Source: Dyella terrae (lineage in GTDB: Bacteria; Pseudomonadota; Gammaproteobacteria; Xanthomonadales; Rhodanobacteraceae). From it: a stretch of DNA of 64,000 nucleotides. The stretch covers positions 1 through 64,000 of the forward strand of contig NZ_SIZZ01000001.1 of the NCBI RefSeq assembly GCF_004322705.1. The letters run 5' to 3'. This document shows positions 47,530-55,622 of the stretch, piece after piece. A model generated the notes under the pieces. The model searched no databases, had not been told where the DNA came from, and worked only from the letters and a program-made list of their open reading frames with translations. Position numbers and translations under genes: made by a program. Within the stretch, counting starts at the first letter, position 1, and every line of letters begins with the position of its first letter.

Positions 47530-49256
47530 ATGACATCAGGGTGCATTCGGTGCATCGTCACCCGTCGAGCATCCATGCAAGGCATGTCGACGTGGCACGA
47601 TCATTTGGCAAGGCAAGTGATGATCAGATGCAGCAGCTTGCGCACGCGATGGGTGTGCAGGCGAGCGGTCGGAGCGAAGTCGATGGCCATGCCGGATATC
47701 CGGTGCTGCGAAAGCCGGCCGCAGGCACGGCGTCCAGCACGGAAGGCGCCCACGAGGATGCGCTGGCCAGGCTGCGCGAACTGATGGGCGAGTTCAGCGG
47801 TGTGGTGGACGGTGCCCGGGGCGCCAAGTTGCGTGGTGACCTTTTGATATGGCTGGATCGGCAAAAGACTCGTCAGGGCGTGCTTGATCAACTGTCGTCG
47901 AAGTTTCGCGGAGCGTCGGATGCGTATCGAGACGCCCTGGATGAGCTCACCCGTCGTGGCAAGGCGGTGCAGGCAGCGGCTGACGAAGCGAATCGCTTGT
48001 CCCGTGAAGTGGGACGCCTGAAAGATCTGCTACAGGGTCTGTCGCCCGATGATCCGAAGCGTGCCGAACTGGAAGGTGCCCTAGCGGCCGCGCGCCGCGA
48101 CGCCGGACAGGCCACGCAATCGCTGGATGTTGCTCTCAAGCGGCTGCAGGACGGGGTAGACAAGGCCGAGCATGCGGCAAAGGACGTCGATGCGCTTTCC
48201 GACGCCGTGCGGCATGAAAGTGGCCCGTTGCAACGTCCGCCGGAGGCGCTTGAAGAGGACATCATGGCGCGCCTGAAAGAGCTGCAAGCCATGTTCAGCG
48301 ACATCATCGCCAAAGTCATGTCGAACGCATCGCGGGCGGATATGAAGCGCGAGCAGCAGCGACTCGAGGCGCTGATCGCCGACTGCAGCAAGCGATCGGA
48401 AGAGATGTCGAAGAAGATGCAGGAAGCCCGCGACCGAGAGCGCGTGATGGGTTGCATTGGCAAGGTGGTTGCCTGGCTGGTAACGGCAGTGTCGTTGATC
48501 GCGGCGCCGTTTACGGGGTTCGCCAGCGTGATCCTTGCGGCGTCCATGCTTGCGGTGGCAGTTGCTGACGAAGTCAGCGGCAAGAGCCTGCTCGGCGAGA
48601 TCATGAAGCCCTTGATGGAGCACGTGCTCAAACCGCTGGTGGAGGTCATCGGTAAAGCGGTGGGTGACCTGCTGAAAGAGTTCGGCGTGCCGGACGCGGA
48701 AAGGATCGGCCAGGCTATTGGTGCGACCCTGGCCGCCATCATGGTGGTTGTCCTTGTGCTGGCGGCGGTGCTGGTGGGCAAGGCAGCGGCCAGTCGGCTG
48801 CTTCCCAAGATCATGGACATGGCGGGAAAGATGTTTGGCCGCCTTGCCAACGATCTGACCAAGGCGTCCTGGAAGCTGGGCACGCAGATGGGTAAGGACA
48901 GTCTGAAATGGATGGGGCAGGGCCTTTCTCGCATGACAGGCATATCTTCGGCGACAGCGGCCAAAGCCGCCGGCTATGCAGGGACGGCAGCGTCCGTTGC
49001 GTTGTCAGCAGGCCAGGCGGTTCAGTTCGGCTTAGGTGTCGATGTCGCTGTGAAGCGTCTGGACATCGCCAAGCTTGAAGCGGCTATCACCCAGAACATG
49101 ATGGAGAACGAGCTTGTTCGCCAACTGCTTTCGCGCGCAATGGATTGGTTCGAGAAACAGCAGAGCCAACTGGAAGACGTCCAGCGTGACCTGCACGATC
49201 TGGGCAAGCGGGTGCTGCGCGCCTCCCGGGATATGTCAGAAATGCGAACGGCCTGA
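47526..49256 (+). CDS. sctE: T3SS translocon protein SctE (SipB/IpaB type)
   Basis: 576 aa, close to SipB (593). Long coiled coils (~80-230 and ~245-305), then two hydrophobic segments (~312-346 and ~396-420) predicted to insert in the target membrane, then a helical C-terminus. This is the major pore-forming translocator. Its chaperone is the gene just upstream. The N-terminal ~75 residues look disordered and would carry the export signal. Confidence 0.88.
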   Translation: MNDIRVHSVHRHPSSIHARHVDVARSFGKASDDQMQQLAHAMGVQASGRSEVDGHAGYPVLRKPAAGTASSTEGAHEDALARLRELMGEFSGVVDGARGAKLRGDLLIWLDRQKTRQGVLDQLSSKFRGASDAYRDALDELTRRGKAVQAAADEANRLSREVGRLKDLLQGLSPDDPKRAELEGALAAARRDAGQATQSLDVALKRLQDGVDKAEHAAKDVDALSDAVRHESGPLQRPPEALEEDIMARLKELQAMFSDIIAKVMSNASRADMKREQQRLEALIADCSKRSEEMSKKMQEARDRERVMGCIGKVVAWLVTAVSLIAAPFTGFASVILAASMLAVAVADEVSGKSLLGEIMKPLMEHVLKPLVEVIGKAVGDLLKEFGVPDAERIGQAIGATLAAIMVVVLVLAAVLVGKAAASRLLPKIMDMAGKMFGRLANDLTKASWKLGTQMGKDSLKWMGQGLSRMTGISSATAAKAAGYAGTAASVALSAGQAVQFGLGVDVAVKRLDIAKLEAAITQNMMENELVRQLLSRAMDWFEKQQSQLEDVQRDLHDLGKRVLRASRDMSEMRTA

Positions 49257-49275
49257 CTAAGCAAGGTGCCAAACC

Positions 49276-50232
49276 ATGTTACGAATCGATAGTGCGCACA
49301 TGGGCCCGGCGGTCGCCGGCAAACCCAACCAGGGTCAACCGCTCACGCAAGGAAACCGCTCGCCCGAGCTGACGCCAGCCATGATCGCCGCGGCGTGGAT
49401 CAGGGTGGAGGGCGTGCCGCGCGCCATGAACGGCGACTGGCCCGAGCTTCGCAAGCCCCACGATGGCATGCCGCTGTCGGCGCTGGTCAGGGAACTGGGT
49501 GCGGTAAGCGAGCACGGTGACAAGGATGCTGCGGATGCGTGGCTCGGCAGGATCCACCAGGCATGCCAGGGAGCACTGCGGTCGCTGGATCCTTCGTTGG
49601 AGGATGCGTCGGGTTTACAGGGCGAACGGTTCGGCTCGCCTGGCGAGCACCCGGATGCACCGCCAAAGGAGAACGATCTTCTTTTCATGCTTCTCAGCAT
49701 GTGGCGCGAAATCAAACTTCGCGATGCGGCCCGTTATCGTGAGTTGGCCGACACCATGCGCGATCTGCAGGTCGACGCCAACGAAGCCCAGCGCAAGGCG
49801 CGGATCAACGCGGCGATCGTTCGCGTCTTCGAGGCGTTTGCTCAGGGTGCGGTAACGACCGGGATCAGCTTTGGTGGCGCCGCCATGCAGATCAAAGGGC
49901 ACGGCAAGCTGCGCCAATGCGGCGCGCTGGATGAGGCTCAGGCCGAAGCCGTGCGGGCAAGCGCGCAGAAACTCACGACGCATGGCATGGCCACGATGAG
50001 CGCAACCCCATTGGGTGCTGCCTTGGGTTCGACCATTGCTGTGGGCGCGTCGGAGGAAGAGAGCGAGGCGCAGCGGTTTGATATGGCGCAGCGGCTGGCC
50101 GAGCAGGCCGGTGGGCAGGACACGGAAAAGGTTCGAAGCTCGCTGGATCTCCTCAAGGATCTCTACATGCTGCTGAAATCCATCATGGACCTGCAATTGG
50201 AATCGACCCGACAGTTCACGCGACCGGCGTAG
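49276..50232 (+). CDS. sctB: T3SS translocon protein SctB (SipC/IpaC position)
   Basis: 318 aa. Helical, with a moderately hydrophobic, Gly/Ala-rich central stretch (GAVTTGISFGGAAMQIKG and ATMSATPLGAALGSTIAVGAS) flanked by charged helices, as expected for the minor translocator. The family is variable, so the call rests on position between sctE and sctA and on this profile. In SipC the C-terminus nucleates actin; whether that applies is unknown. Confidence 0.78.
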   Translation: MLRIDSAHMGPAVAGKPNQGQPLTQGNRSPELTPAMIAAAWIRVEGVPRAMNGDWPELRKPHDGMPLSALVRELGAVSEHGDKDAADAWLGRIHQACQGALRSLDPSLEDASGLQGERFGSPGEHPDAPPKENDLLFMLLSMWREIKLRDAARYRELADTMRDLQVDANEAQRKARINAAIVRVFEAFAQGAVTTGISFGGAAMQIKGHGKLRQCGALDEAQAEAVRASAQKLTTHGMATMSATPLGAALGSTIAVGASEEESEAQRFDMAQRLAEQAGGQDTEKVRSSLDLLKDLYMLLKSIMDLQLESTRQFTRPA

Positions 50233-50265
50233 ATCGGGCGCGAACGACACGGAGGTAATGCGATA

Positions 50266-51240
50266 GTGAAGAGTGGCATTCAATCGATGGACGGTTTCGT
50301 GGCGCGCCCGTTGCATCAGGCTCAGGCAAGGTCGCAAGAAAGCGAGCCGGATGCCGGGACGTTTCCCGTCACCGATATTCCCGATCTCGGAGCCCTTTCC
50401 CGCCAGATGGACATCTGGTTTGGTCCGTGGGTCCGGGGCGTCGCGCATGAAGGCGAAGCGGAGGAGGCCCGGCGACGGGAGTTCGACCCACTGGGTGCGC
50501 AACTGCACCGCAGGCTGGGCGATCTCAGGGACAGGATGGCGCCGCTGGGGCGTGCGCCAGAATCCGGGCAGGATGATCCCGGGTCCGGATCGGAGCCTGA
50601 TCGGAAGTCGCTGATCGATGAGCTGCTTGACCGTGTGGGCGACACGCGAAAAAACATGCTTGATCCGATCAAGGATGCCAGCAGCGAATATGGAAAGTTC
50701 TATGCCGAGTTGCAGGCGATCCTGGCCATGCTGTCGGAGGCTGTGTCGGGCGATCCCGACGATGCCAACTTCGTGCGCTTCAAACCGGAAAAGGCGCGCA
50801 AGGCGATCGAGGACCTGATCAGGAAGTTCAAGGACAAAGCCCTGGCCTCTTTTCCTTCCGAAGAAGCCGCCAAGAAATTCCTGAATCGTCTTGGCATCGA
50901 TGGTCTTGAAGCCGTCAAAGACAAGGATGGAAAGTGGGTTGTCAGGATCAAGCTTGGGCCGCTGCAAAATGTCCTTGACTCCTTGCCCAAGGAGGGTGAG
51001 CTGGAAAAGGACAAGGACGGGAAGCGTCTCGACTACGTCAAATGGAACTCAGCCAAATACCAGGGCTGGAAGAGTGGCATGGAGTCGCGGCAGGACATTC
51101 TCCAGAACATCAATCGCGTCCTGCTGGATCGGTTTTCGCGCGATTATCAGCTTTACGATGCCGCGCTTCGCCTGCTGCAGGAGTCGATCGAGCAATTGCT
51201 GAAGGCGGCGCAACAGAAGATCGACCGGACGCCCTCTTGA
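50266..51240 (+). CDS. sctA: T3SS needle-tip protein SctA (SipD/IpaD type)
   Basis: 324 aa (SipD 343). GTG start at 50266 with GGAGG at 50251-50255; a nearer ATG (50258) opens only a two-codon frame. The C-terminal half resembles the SipD/IpaD/BipD core (SSEYGKFYAELQAILAMLSEAVS, VKDKDGKWVVRIKLGPLQNVLDSLP, KYQGWKSGMESRQDILQN), with long helices of the tip coiled coil. Caps the needle and controls translocon insertion. Overlaps iacP by TTGA. Confidence 0.86.
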   Translation: MKSGIQSMDGFVARPLHQAQARSQESEPDAGTFPVTDIPDLGALSRQMDIWFGPWVRGVAHEGEAEEARRREFDPLGAQLHRRLGDLRDRMAPLGRAPESGQDDPGSGSEPDRKSLIDELLDRVGDTRKNMLDPIKDASSEYGKFYAELQAILAMLSEAVSGDPDDANFVRFKPEKARKAIEDLIRKFKDKALASFPSEEAAKKFLNRLGIDGLEAVKDKDGKWVVRIKLGPLQNVLDSLPKEGELEKDKDGKRLDYVKWNSAKYQGWKSGMESRQDILQNINRVLLDRFSRDYQLYDAALRLLQESIEQLLKAAQQKIDRTPS

Positions 51241-51509
51241 GTGACCTTGCATGGGCCGGGCGGCATCCGGATGACATCCGGCGCTGCGTGCGGGCGATCG
51301 TCGCCCGGGTGGCCGGTCGTGAGTCCGACGAACTGTCGCCGGCGGCACGCTTGCAGGAGGACCTGAATGTTGACTCGCTCGAATTTCTGTATGCGCTGCA
51401 GGAGATCGAGGGTCATCTGCCGGTGACGATTGACGTCGATGGCGCCGCCAGGTCGGTCACCCTGGGTGACCTTGAAGACCTGGTGGTGAGACGCCTGCTC
51501 GACGAATAG
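51237..51509 (+). CDS. iacP: acyl carrier protein, IacP-like
   Basis: 90 aa. TTG start overlapping the sctA stop; no ATG or GTG start is available in frame downstream without cutting the first helix. The phosphopantetheine site is present: Ser47 in EDLNVDSLEF. Salmonella IacP lies at the end of sicA-sipBCDA and supports secretion of translocators and effectors. Here sipA is absent between tip gene and iacP. Ends 10 bp from the convergent yjgA stop, with no terminator. Confidence 0.82.
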   Translation: MSDLAWAGRHPDDIRRCVRAIVARVAGRESDELSPAARLQEDLNVDSLEFLYALQEIEGHLPVTIDVDGAARSVTLGDLEDLVVRRLLDE

Positions 51510-51519
51510 GCGCCGACCT

Positions 51520-52047
51520 TCAGGCGTCTGATGCAGCCAGGTCCTTGAGCAACTGGAATATCTCGCGATACGCGCGGGGCGGCTTGTTCGCCTCGCGCTC
51601 GCTGCGTGCCTGGCGGATAAGCGAGCGCAGGTGCTGGCGATCGATATCCGGGTGCCTGGCGATCAGTTCCTGCAGCGCGGTTTCGTCCTCGCCGATCAGG
51701 CGGTCGCGCATCGCTTCGAGGCGATGCATGGCGGCGGTTTCCTGGCGCTGGCGTTCGCGATTTTCGCCCAGTGCGGCACGCACATTGTCGAACACGTCGC
51801 TCTCATGGCGGCGCATGACCTTGGCAAGGAATCCCAGCTGGCGCTTGCGCGCGATATGCGAGGTGATCTTGCGCGTATTGGCGATTTCGCGCACCACGTC
51901 CTCTGGCAGCTCCAGTTTTGCGAGGCGGCTGGGGGGGAGTTCGATCAGCTGGACGGCCAATTCGAGCACGGCCAGCGCATCACGACGCTGCTGCGTGCGC
52001 GTCGGGCCGTAATCGTGGTCGGGATTGTCGGTGTAAGTACGTTTCAC
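51520..52047 (-). CDS. darP: ribosome maturation factor DarP (YjgA)
   Basis: 175 aa. MKRTYTDNPDHDYGPTRTQQRRDAL, LPPSRLAKLELPEDVVREIANTRKITSHIARKRQLGFLAK are the YjgA family core. E. coli DarP binds immature 50S subunits near the peptidyl-transferase centre. Stop and start codons overlap the DUF1653 gene upstream (ATGA). Normally close to pmbA, as here. Confidence 0.92.
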   Translation of the reverse strand: MKRTYTDNPDHDYGPTRTQQRRDALAVLELAVQLIELPPSRLAKLELPEDVVREIANTRKITSHIARKRQLGFLAKVMRRHESDVFDNVRAALGENRERQRQETAAMHRLEAMRDRLIGEDETALQELIARHPDIDRQHLRSLIRQARSEREANKPPRAYREIFQLLKDLAASDA

Positions 52048-52304
52048 GAGCGGATTCCATCCAGTGACGGCACGGCCGCCACAATGCCGGGTTCGGCCTG
52101 TTCGAGGGCAAAGCGCGGCACGGCCTCGCCATTGACTTCAACGGTTTCGCAAAACATCGCTGCCGGGCGCACCCACAGTCCGAATTCGCCATACAGCGCC
52201 TGGTACACGACCAGAAGCTCCATGGATTCGCTGTGACGAGCGGTGCCCAGCACCCGATAGGGCTGGCCCTTGTAGTGACGATAGAGGCCGTTCTCCGGCA
52301 CCAT
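52044..52304 (-). CDS. DUF1653 protein
   Basis: 86 aa. The ATG at 52304 follows GGAG at 7-8 nt and begins MVPENGLYRHYKGQPYRVLG; the longer frame to 52373 is not supported. Resembles small DUF1653 proteins (SESMELLVVYQALYGEFGLWVRPAAMFCETV), of unknown function, often near housekeeping genes. Translated with darP. Divergent from pmbA, with 109 bp between the starts. Confidence 0.8.
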   Translation of the reverse strand: MVPENGLYRHYKGQPYRVLGTARHSESMELLVVYQALYGEFGLWVRPAAMFCETVEVNGEAVPRFALEQAEPGIVAAVPSLDGIRS

Positions 52305-52413
52305 GGCGCGATCTCCGCGGCGAGAAGCTTTGCATTGGGCCGCGACAACCCCATATGGGAAGTTGCGCGGCAAGGGTCGCGTATTCTACCCGCCCCAGCC
52401 CCAGGAAGCCCAC

Positions 52414-53781
52414 GTGAGCCGTACCTCTCTCGTCGCCGATCGCAGCCCTCAGGAACTCGACCGCCTCGCGGAACTGGCCGAAGACGTCATTCGCCGGGCC
52501 CGGGCCGCCGGCGCCAGCCAGGCCGAGGTGGCCGCCAGCATCGATACGGGCCTGAACGTGAACGTGCGGCTGGGTGAGGTGGAGACCGTCGAACACACCC
52601 GTGACCGCGGATTCGGCCTGACCGTCTATTTCGGCCAGCGCAAGGGCTCGGCCAGCACCGCCGACCTGAATCCGGATTCGATCCAGGCCACCCTTGAGCA
52701 GGCCTGTGCGATCGCCCGCTACACCGAGGAAGACCCGGCCGCCGGTCTCGCCGACCCTGCTCGCATGGCCAGGGAAATGCCCGATCTGGATCTGTGGCAC
52801 CCGTGGGCCCTCGATACCGAGGAGGCCATTGCCCTGGGCCAGCAGATCGAGGCGGCGGGACGCGCGCATGCCGGCATTACCAATTCCGACGGCGCTGGCG
52901 TCCAGATGGGCGAGAGCGTGTCGGTCTACGCCAACTCCCACGGATTCATCGGTCGGGAGCGCGGCACGCGCCATTCGCTTTCGCTTTCGCTGATCGCCGG
53001 CGATGACGAAGGCATGCAGCGGGACTACTGGTACGACAGCGTCCGCAGCGCCACGGATTTCATGACGGCCCAGGCGCTGGGTGACAAGGCCGCCGAACGC
53101 ACCCTGTCGCGACTGGACGCGCGCCGGCTCTCCACGCGGCACGCACCCGTACTGTTCGCGCCGGAAATCGCGCGCGGCCTGATCGGGCATCTGGTAGGCG
53201 CTGTCAGCGGTGGTGCGCTGTACCGTCGTGCCAGCTTCCTGCTCGATCATGCCGGCAAGCCCGTGATGCCCGGCTGGATGAACATCGTCGAGCGCCCCTT
53301 CATCATGCGTGGCCAGGCCTCGGGCGCCTTTGATGCCGAGGGTGTGGCCACGCGTGACAGCGCACTGGTCGAGAACGGCGTCCTGGCGCGCTACATCCTT
53401 GGCAGCTATTCCGCCCGCAAGATGGGCCTGGAGTCGACGGGCAACGCTGGCGGCATCCACAATCTGCTGATCGAGGCGGGTGCCGTCGACGGCGGCAAGG
53501 ATGATTTCGAAGGCATGCTGGCCCGCCTTGGTACCGGCCTGCTGGTGACCGAAGTCATGGGGCAGGGCGTCAACACCATCACCGGCGATTACTCGCGCGG
53601 CGCCGCCGGTTTCTGGGTAGAGAACGGCAAGATCGCCTTCCCGGTGGAGGAGATCACCATCGCCGCGAACCTGCGCGACATGTTCAACGGCATCCTGGCC
53701 GTCGGTACCGACGTGGACCCGCGTTCCCACGTGCTGACGGGCTCGATTCTGGTGGACCGGATGACCATCGCCGGCGAGTAA
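52414..53781 (+). CDS. pmbA: metalloprotease PmbA (TldE)
   Basis: 455 aa. GTG start at 52414 with AGGA at 52403-52406; the frame is open further upstream but overlaps the divergent gene. Contains GITNSDGAGVQMGES, the glycine-rich STGNAGGIHNLLIEAG and MGQGVNTITGDYSRGAAGFWVENG. Lacks the HExxxH zinc motif of TldD, as expected for the non-catalytic partner in the TldD-TldE heterodimer. Confidence 0.93.
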   Translation: MSRTSLVADRSPQELDRLAELAEDVIRRARAAGASQAEVAASIDTGLNVNVRLGEVETVEHTRDRGFGLTVYFGQRKGSASTADLNPDSIQATLEQACAIARYTEEDPAAGLADPARMAREMPDLDLWHPWALDTEEAIALGQQIEAAGRAHAGITNSDGAGVQMGESVSVYANSHGFIGRERGTRHSLSLSLIAGDDEGMQRDYWYDSVRSATDFMTAQALGDKAAERTLSRLDARRLSTRHAPVLFAPEIARGLIGHLVGAVSGGALYRRASFLLDHAGKPVMPGWMNIVERPFIMRGQASGAFDAEGVATRDSALVENGVLARYILGSYSARKMGLESTGNAGGIHNLLIEAGAVDGGKDDFEGMLARLGTGLLVTEVMGQGVNTITGDYSRGAAGFWVENGKIAFPVEEITIAANLRDMFNGILAVGTDVDPRSHVLTGSILVDRMTIAGE

Positions 53782-53883
53782 GCCAGCGATGGGTCCGGGC
53801 CGGGCCGCCAAAAGTCCCGTTGGCCGGGCGCGCAGCTCTTGCTAGCATCGTCCACGACACCTCCGCACGACCAGGAGACACGC

Positions 53884-54321
53884 ATGAGCGTTCCACCCGA
53901 GTCCGTCGTACCGCCCCCGTCCGAGCCCTCGACGCCGTCCACCGAGGGTCCGACGCATGAAGAGCGTCAATGGGCCTTGCTGGCGCACCTGTCTGCCTTG
54001 ATCGGCGTGTTGGTTTCCGGGCACTGGTTTGGCGTGGCCTGCTTCATCGGTCCGCTGGTGATCTGGTTGTGGAAGAAGGACACCTTGCCCTTCGTTGACG
54101 ACCAGGCCAAGGAAGCACTCAATTTCAACATCACGCTGGCCATCATTGGCGTGGTTCTGCTGGTGCTGACCGTGGCCACGCTGGGTATTGGCGCATTGCT
54201 GACGATCCCGGCGGGCATCGTGATTGGCATTGCCTGGCTGGTGCTGGTGATCATCGGTGCGATCAAGGCGAACGAGGGCGAGAAGTATCGCTATCCGTTC
54301 TGCCTGCGCCTGATCAAGTAA
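53884..54321 (+). CDS. DUF4870 membrane protein
   Basis: 145 aa. ATG 53884 with AGGAG at 53873-53877. A Pro-rich N-terminus, then HLSALIGVLVSGHWFGVACFIGPLVIW and two further membrane segments, with the family motif DDQAKEALNFNI. DUF4870 proteins resemble Tic20; the function is unknown. Ends in a bidirectional terminator shared with ispA. Confidence 0.88.
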   Translation: MSVPPESVVPPPSEPSTPSTEGPTHEERQWALLAHLSALIGVLVSGHWFGVACFIGPLVIWLWKKDTLPFVDDQAKEALNFNITLAIIGVVLLVLTVATLGIGALLTIPAGIVIGIAWLVLVIIGAIKANEGEKYRYPFCLRLIK

Positions 54322-54334
54322 GCGATCCTCGATG

Positions 54335-54370
54335 CACAAAAAAAGCGGCCCTCGGGCCGCTTTTTTTGTG
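54335..54370. terminator. bidirectional terminator between DUF4870 gene and ispA
   Basis: A perfect 36-bp palindrome with A7 and T7 arms outside a GC-rich core. It gives a U-tract on both strands, so it ends both converging genes. Confidence 0.95.
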
Positions 54371-54386
54371 CGCGTGCGAGTCGGGT

Positions 54387-55289
54387 TCAGTGCTGGCGTT
54401 CGGCCGCGTAGTGAGCCAGTTCGACGAGCAGTTCCGTGCGCGCGCCGAGCGGCGCGATGGCCTCGAGCGCGATGTGCGTCAGCTCGGACAGGCGTGCGCG
54501 AGACGCATCGAGTCCGATGATCGAGGGAAACGTCGGTTTGTCGGCGGCCGCGTCTTTGCCGGCCGTCTTGCCGATGACGTCCGATTCGCCTTCCACATCG
54601 AGAATGTCGTCGCGGACCTGGAAAGCCAGGCCCACGGCATGGGCATAACGATCCAGCGCATCGAGCGTCGTCGGATCCGCTCCACTGGCCAGTGCGCCCA
54701 TGGCCACCGAGGCACGGATCAGTGCGCCGGTCTTGCAGGCATGCATGTGCTCAAGCTCGGTCAGGCTCAGCTTGCGACCGACGGCAGCAAGATCGAGCGC
54801 CTGGCCGCCCGCCATGCCTTCGGCGCCACAAGCGCGGCCGAGCACGCGAAGCATGTCGATACCGCGAGCGCTGTCCACGCCATCGGCGAGCAGTTCGAAC
54901 GCAAGGGCCTGCAGTGCGTCGCCGGCGAGAATCGCCATCGCTTCGCCGAAGACGATGTGGCAGGTCGGGCGACCGCGACGCATGTCATCGTCATCCATCG
55001 CCGGCAGGTCGTCGTGCACCAGCGAATACGCATGGATGATCTCCACGGCGCAGGCGGGGGCATCGAGAGAGCTGCCATCGTGGCCGAGGGCGTGGGCCGC
55101 GGCATACACCAACAGGGGACGCAGGCGCTTGCCACCGCCGAGCACGGCGTAACGCATGGCGCGGTGCAGTTCAACAGGCGAGCGGTCTTCGGACGGGAGG
55201 GCTTTCGCCAGCGCCTGATCCGCGCGAACGATCAGCGCTTGCAGGGCGGGCCCAAGTTGGAAGCCGGCGGACTTAGAGTTCGGGTTCAA
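54387..55289 (-). CDS. ispA: farnesyl diphosphate synthase
   Basis: 300 aa. First Asp-rich motif [15 protein letters not shown] and second DDILD, with [14 protein letters not shown], define a short-chain trans-prenyl synthase making farnesyl diphosphate from IPP and DMAPP. Overlaps xseB by 17 bp, the usual xseB-ispA pair. dxs, often next, is not in the window. Confidence 0.93.
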   Translation of the reverse strand: MNPNSKSAGFQLGPALQALIVRADQALAKALPSEDRSPVELHRAMRYAVLGGGKRLRPLLVYAAAHALGHDGSSLDAPACAVEIIHAYSLVHDDLPAMDDDDMRRGRPTCHIVFGEAMAILAGDALQALAFELLADGVDSARGIDMLRVLGRACGAEGMAGGQALDLAAVGRKLSLTELEHMHACKTGALIRASVAMGALASGADPTTLDALDRYAHAVGLAFQVRDDILDVEGESDVIGKTAGKDAAADKPTFPSIIGLDASRARLSELTHIALEAIAPLGARTELLVELAHYAAERQH

Positions 55290-55530
55290 ACGGTTCTGCG
55301 CTATCGGGGGCTTCGGGGTCGAGGAGGAGCCGGACCCTCAGCTCAGCGCTTTCCAGCGCCTGCTGGCAATGCCGATAGAGGCCGATACCACGCTCGAAGG
55401 AAGCGAGGGATTCATCGAGGCTGAGGTCGCCGCCTTCCATGCGCGCGACGAGCTGCTCGAGTTCGTCCAGCGAGTGTTCGAAATCAGCGGCGGGCGCGGT
55501 ATCAGCGGGGGCGGGAGCGGGCTTGGCCAT
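55273..55530 (-). CDS. xseB: exodeoxyribonuclease VII small subunit
   Basis: 85 aa from ATG 55530, preferred over a TTG three codons upstream. [43 protein letters not shown] is the XseB helical core. Pairs with XseA to degrade single-stranded DNA. Confidence 0.93.
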   Translation of the reverse strand: MAKPAPAPADTAPAADFEHSLDELEQLVARMEGGDLSLDESLASFERGIGLYRHCQQALESAELRVRLLLDPEAPDSAEPFEPEL

Positions 55531-55622
55531 GGCCCGCAAAGCTAACTCAGGGAACGTTCGGAATCAATCCGAACTAAGCTGAGACGCCGGTTGAAATGGC
55601 CGTTGCCGACATCGTCCGGTTC

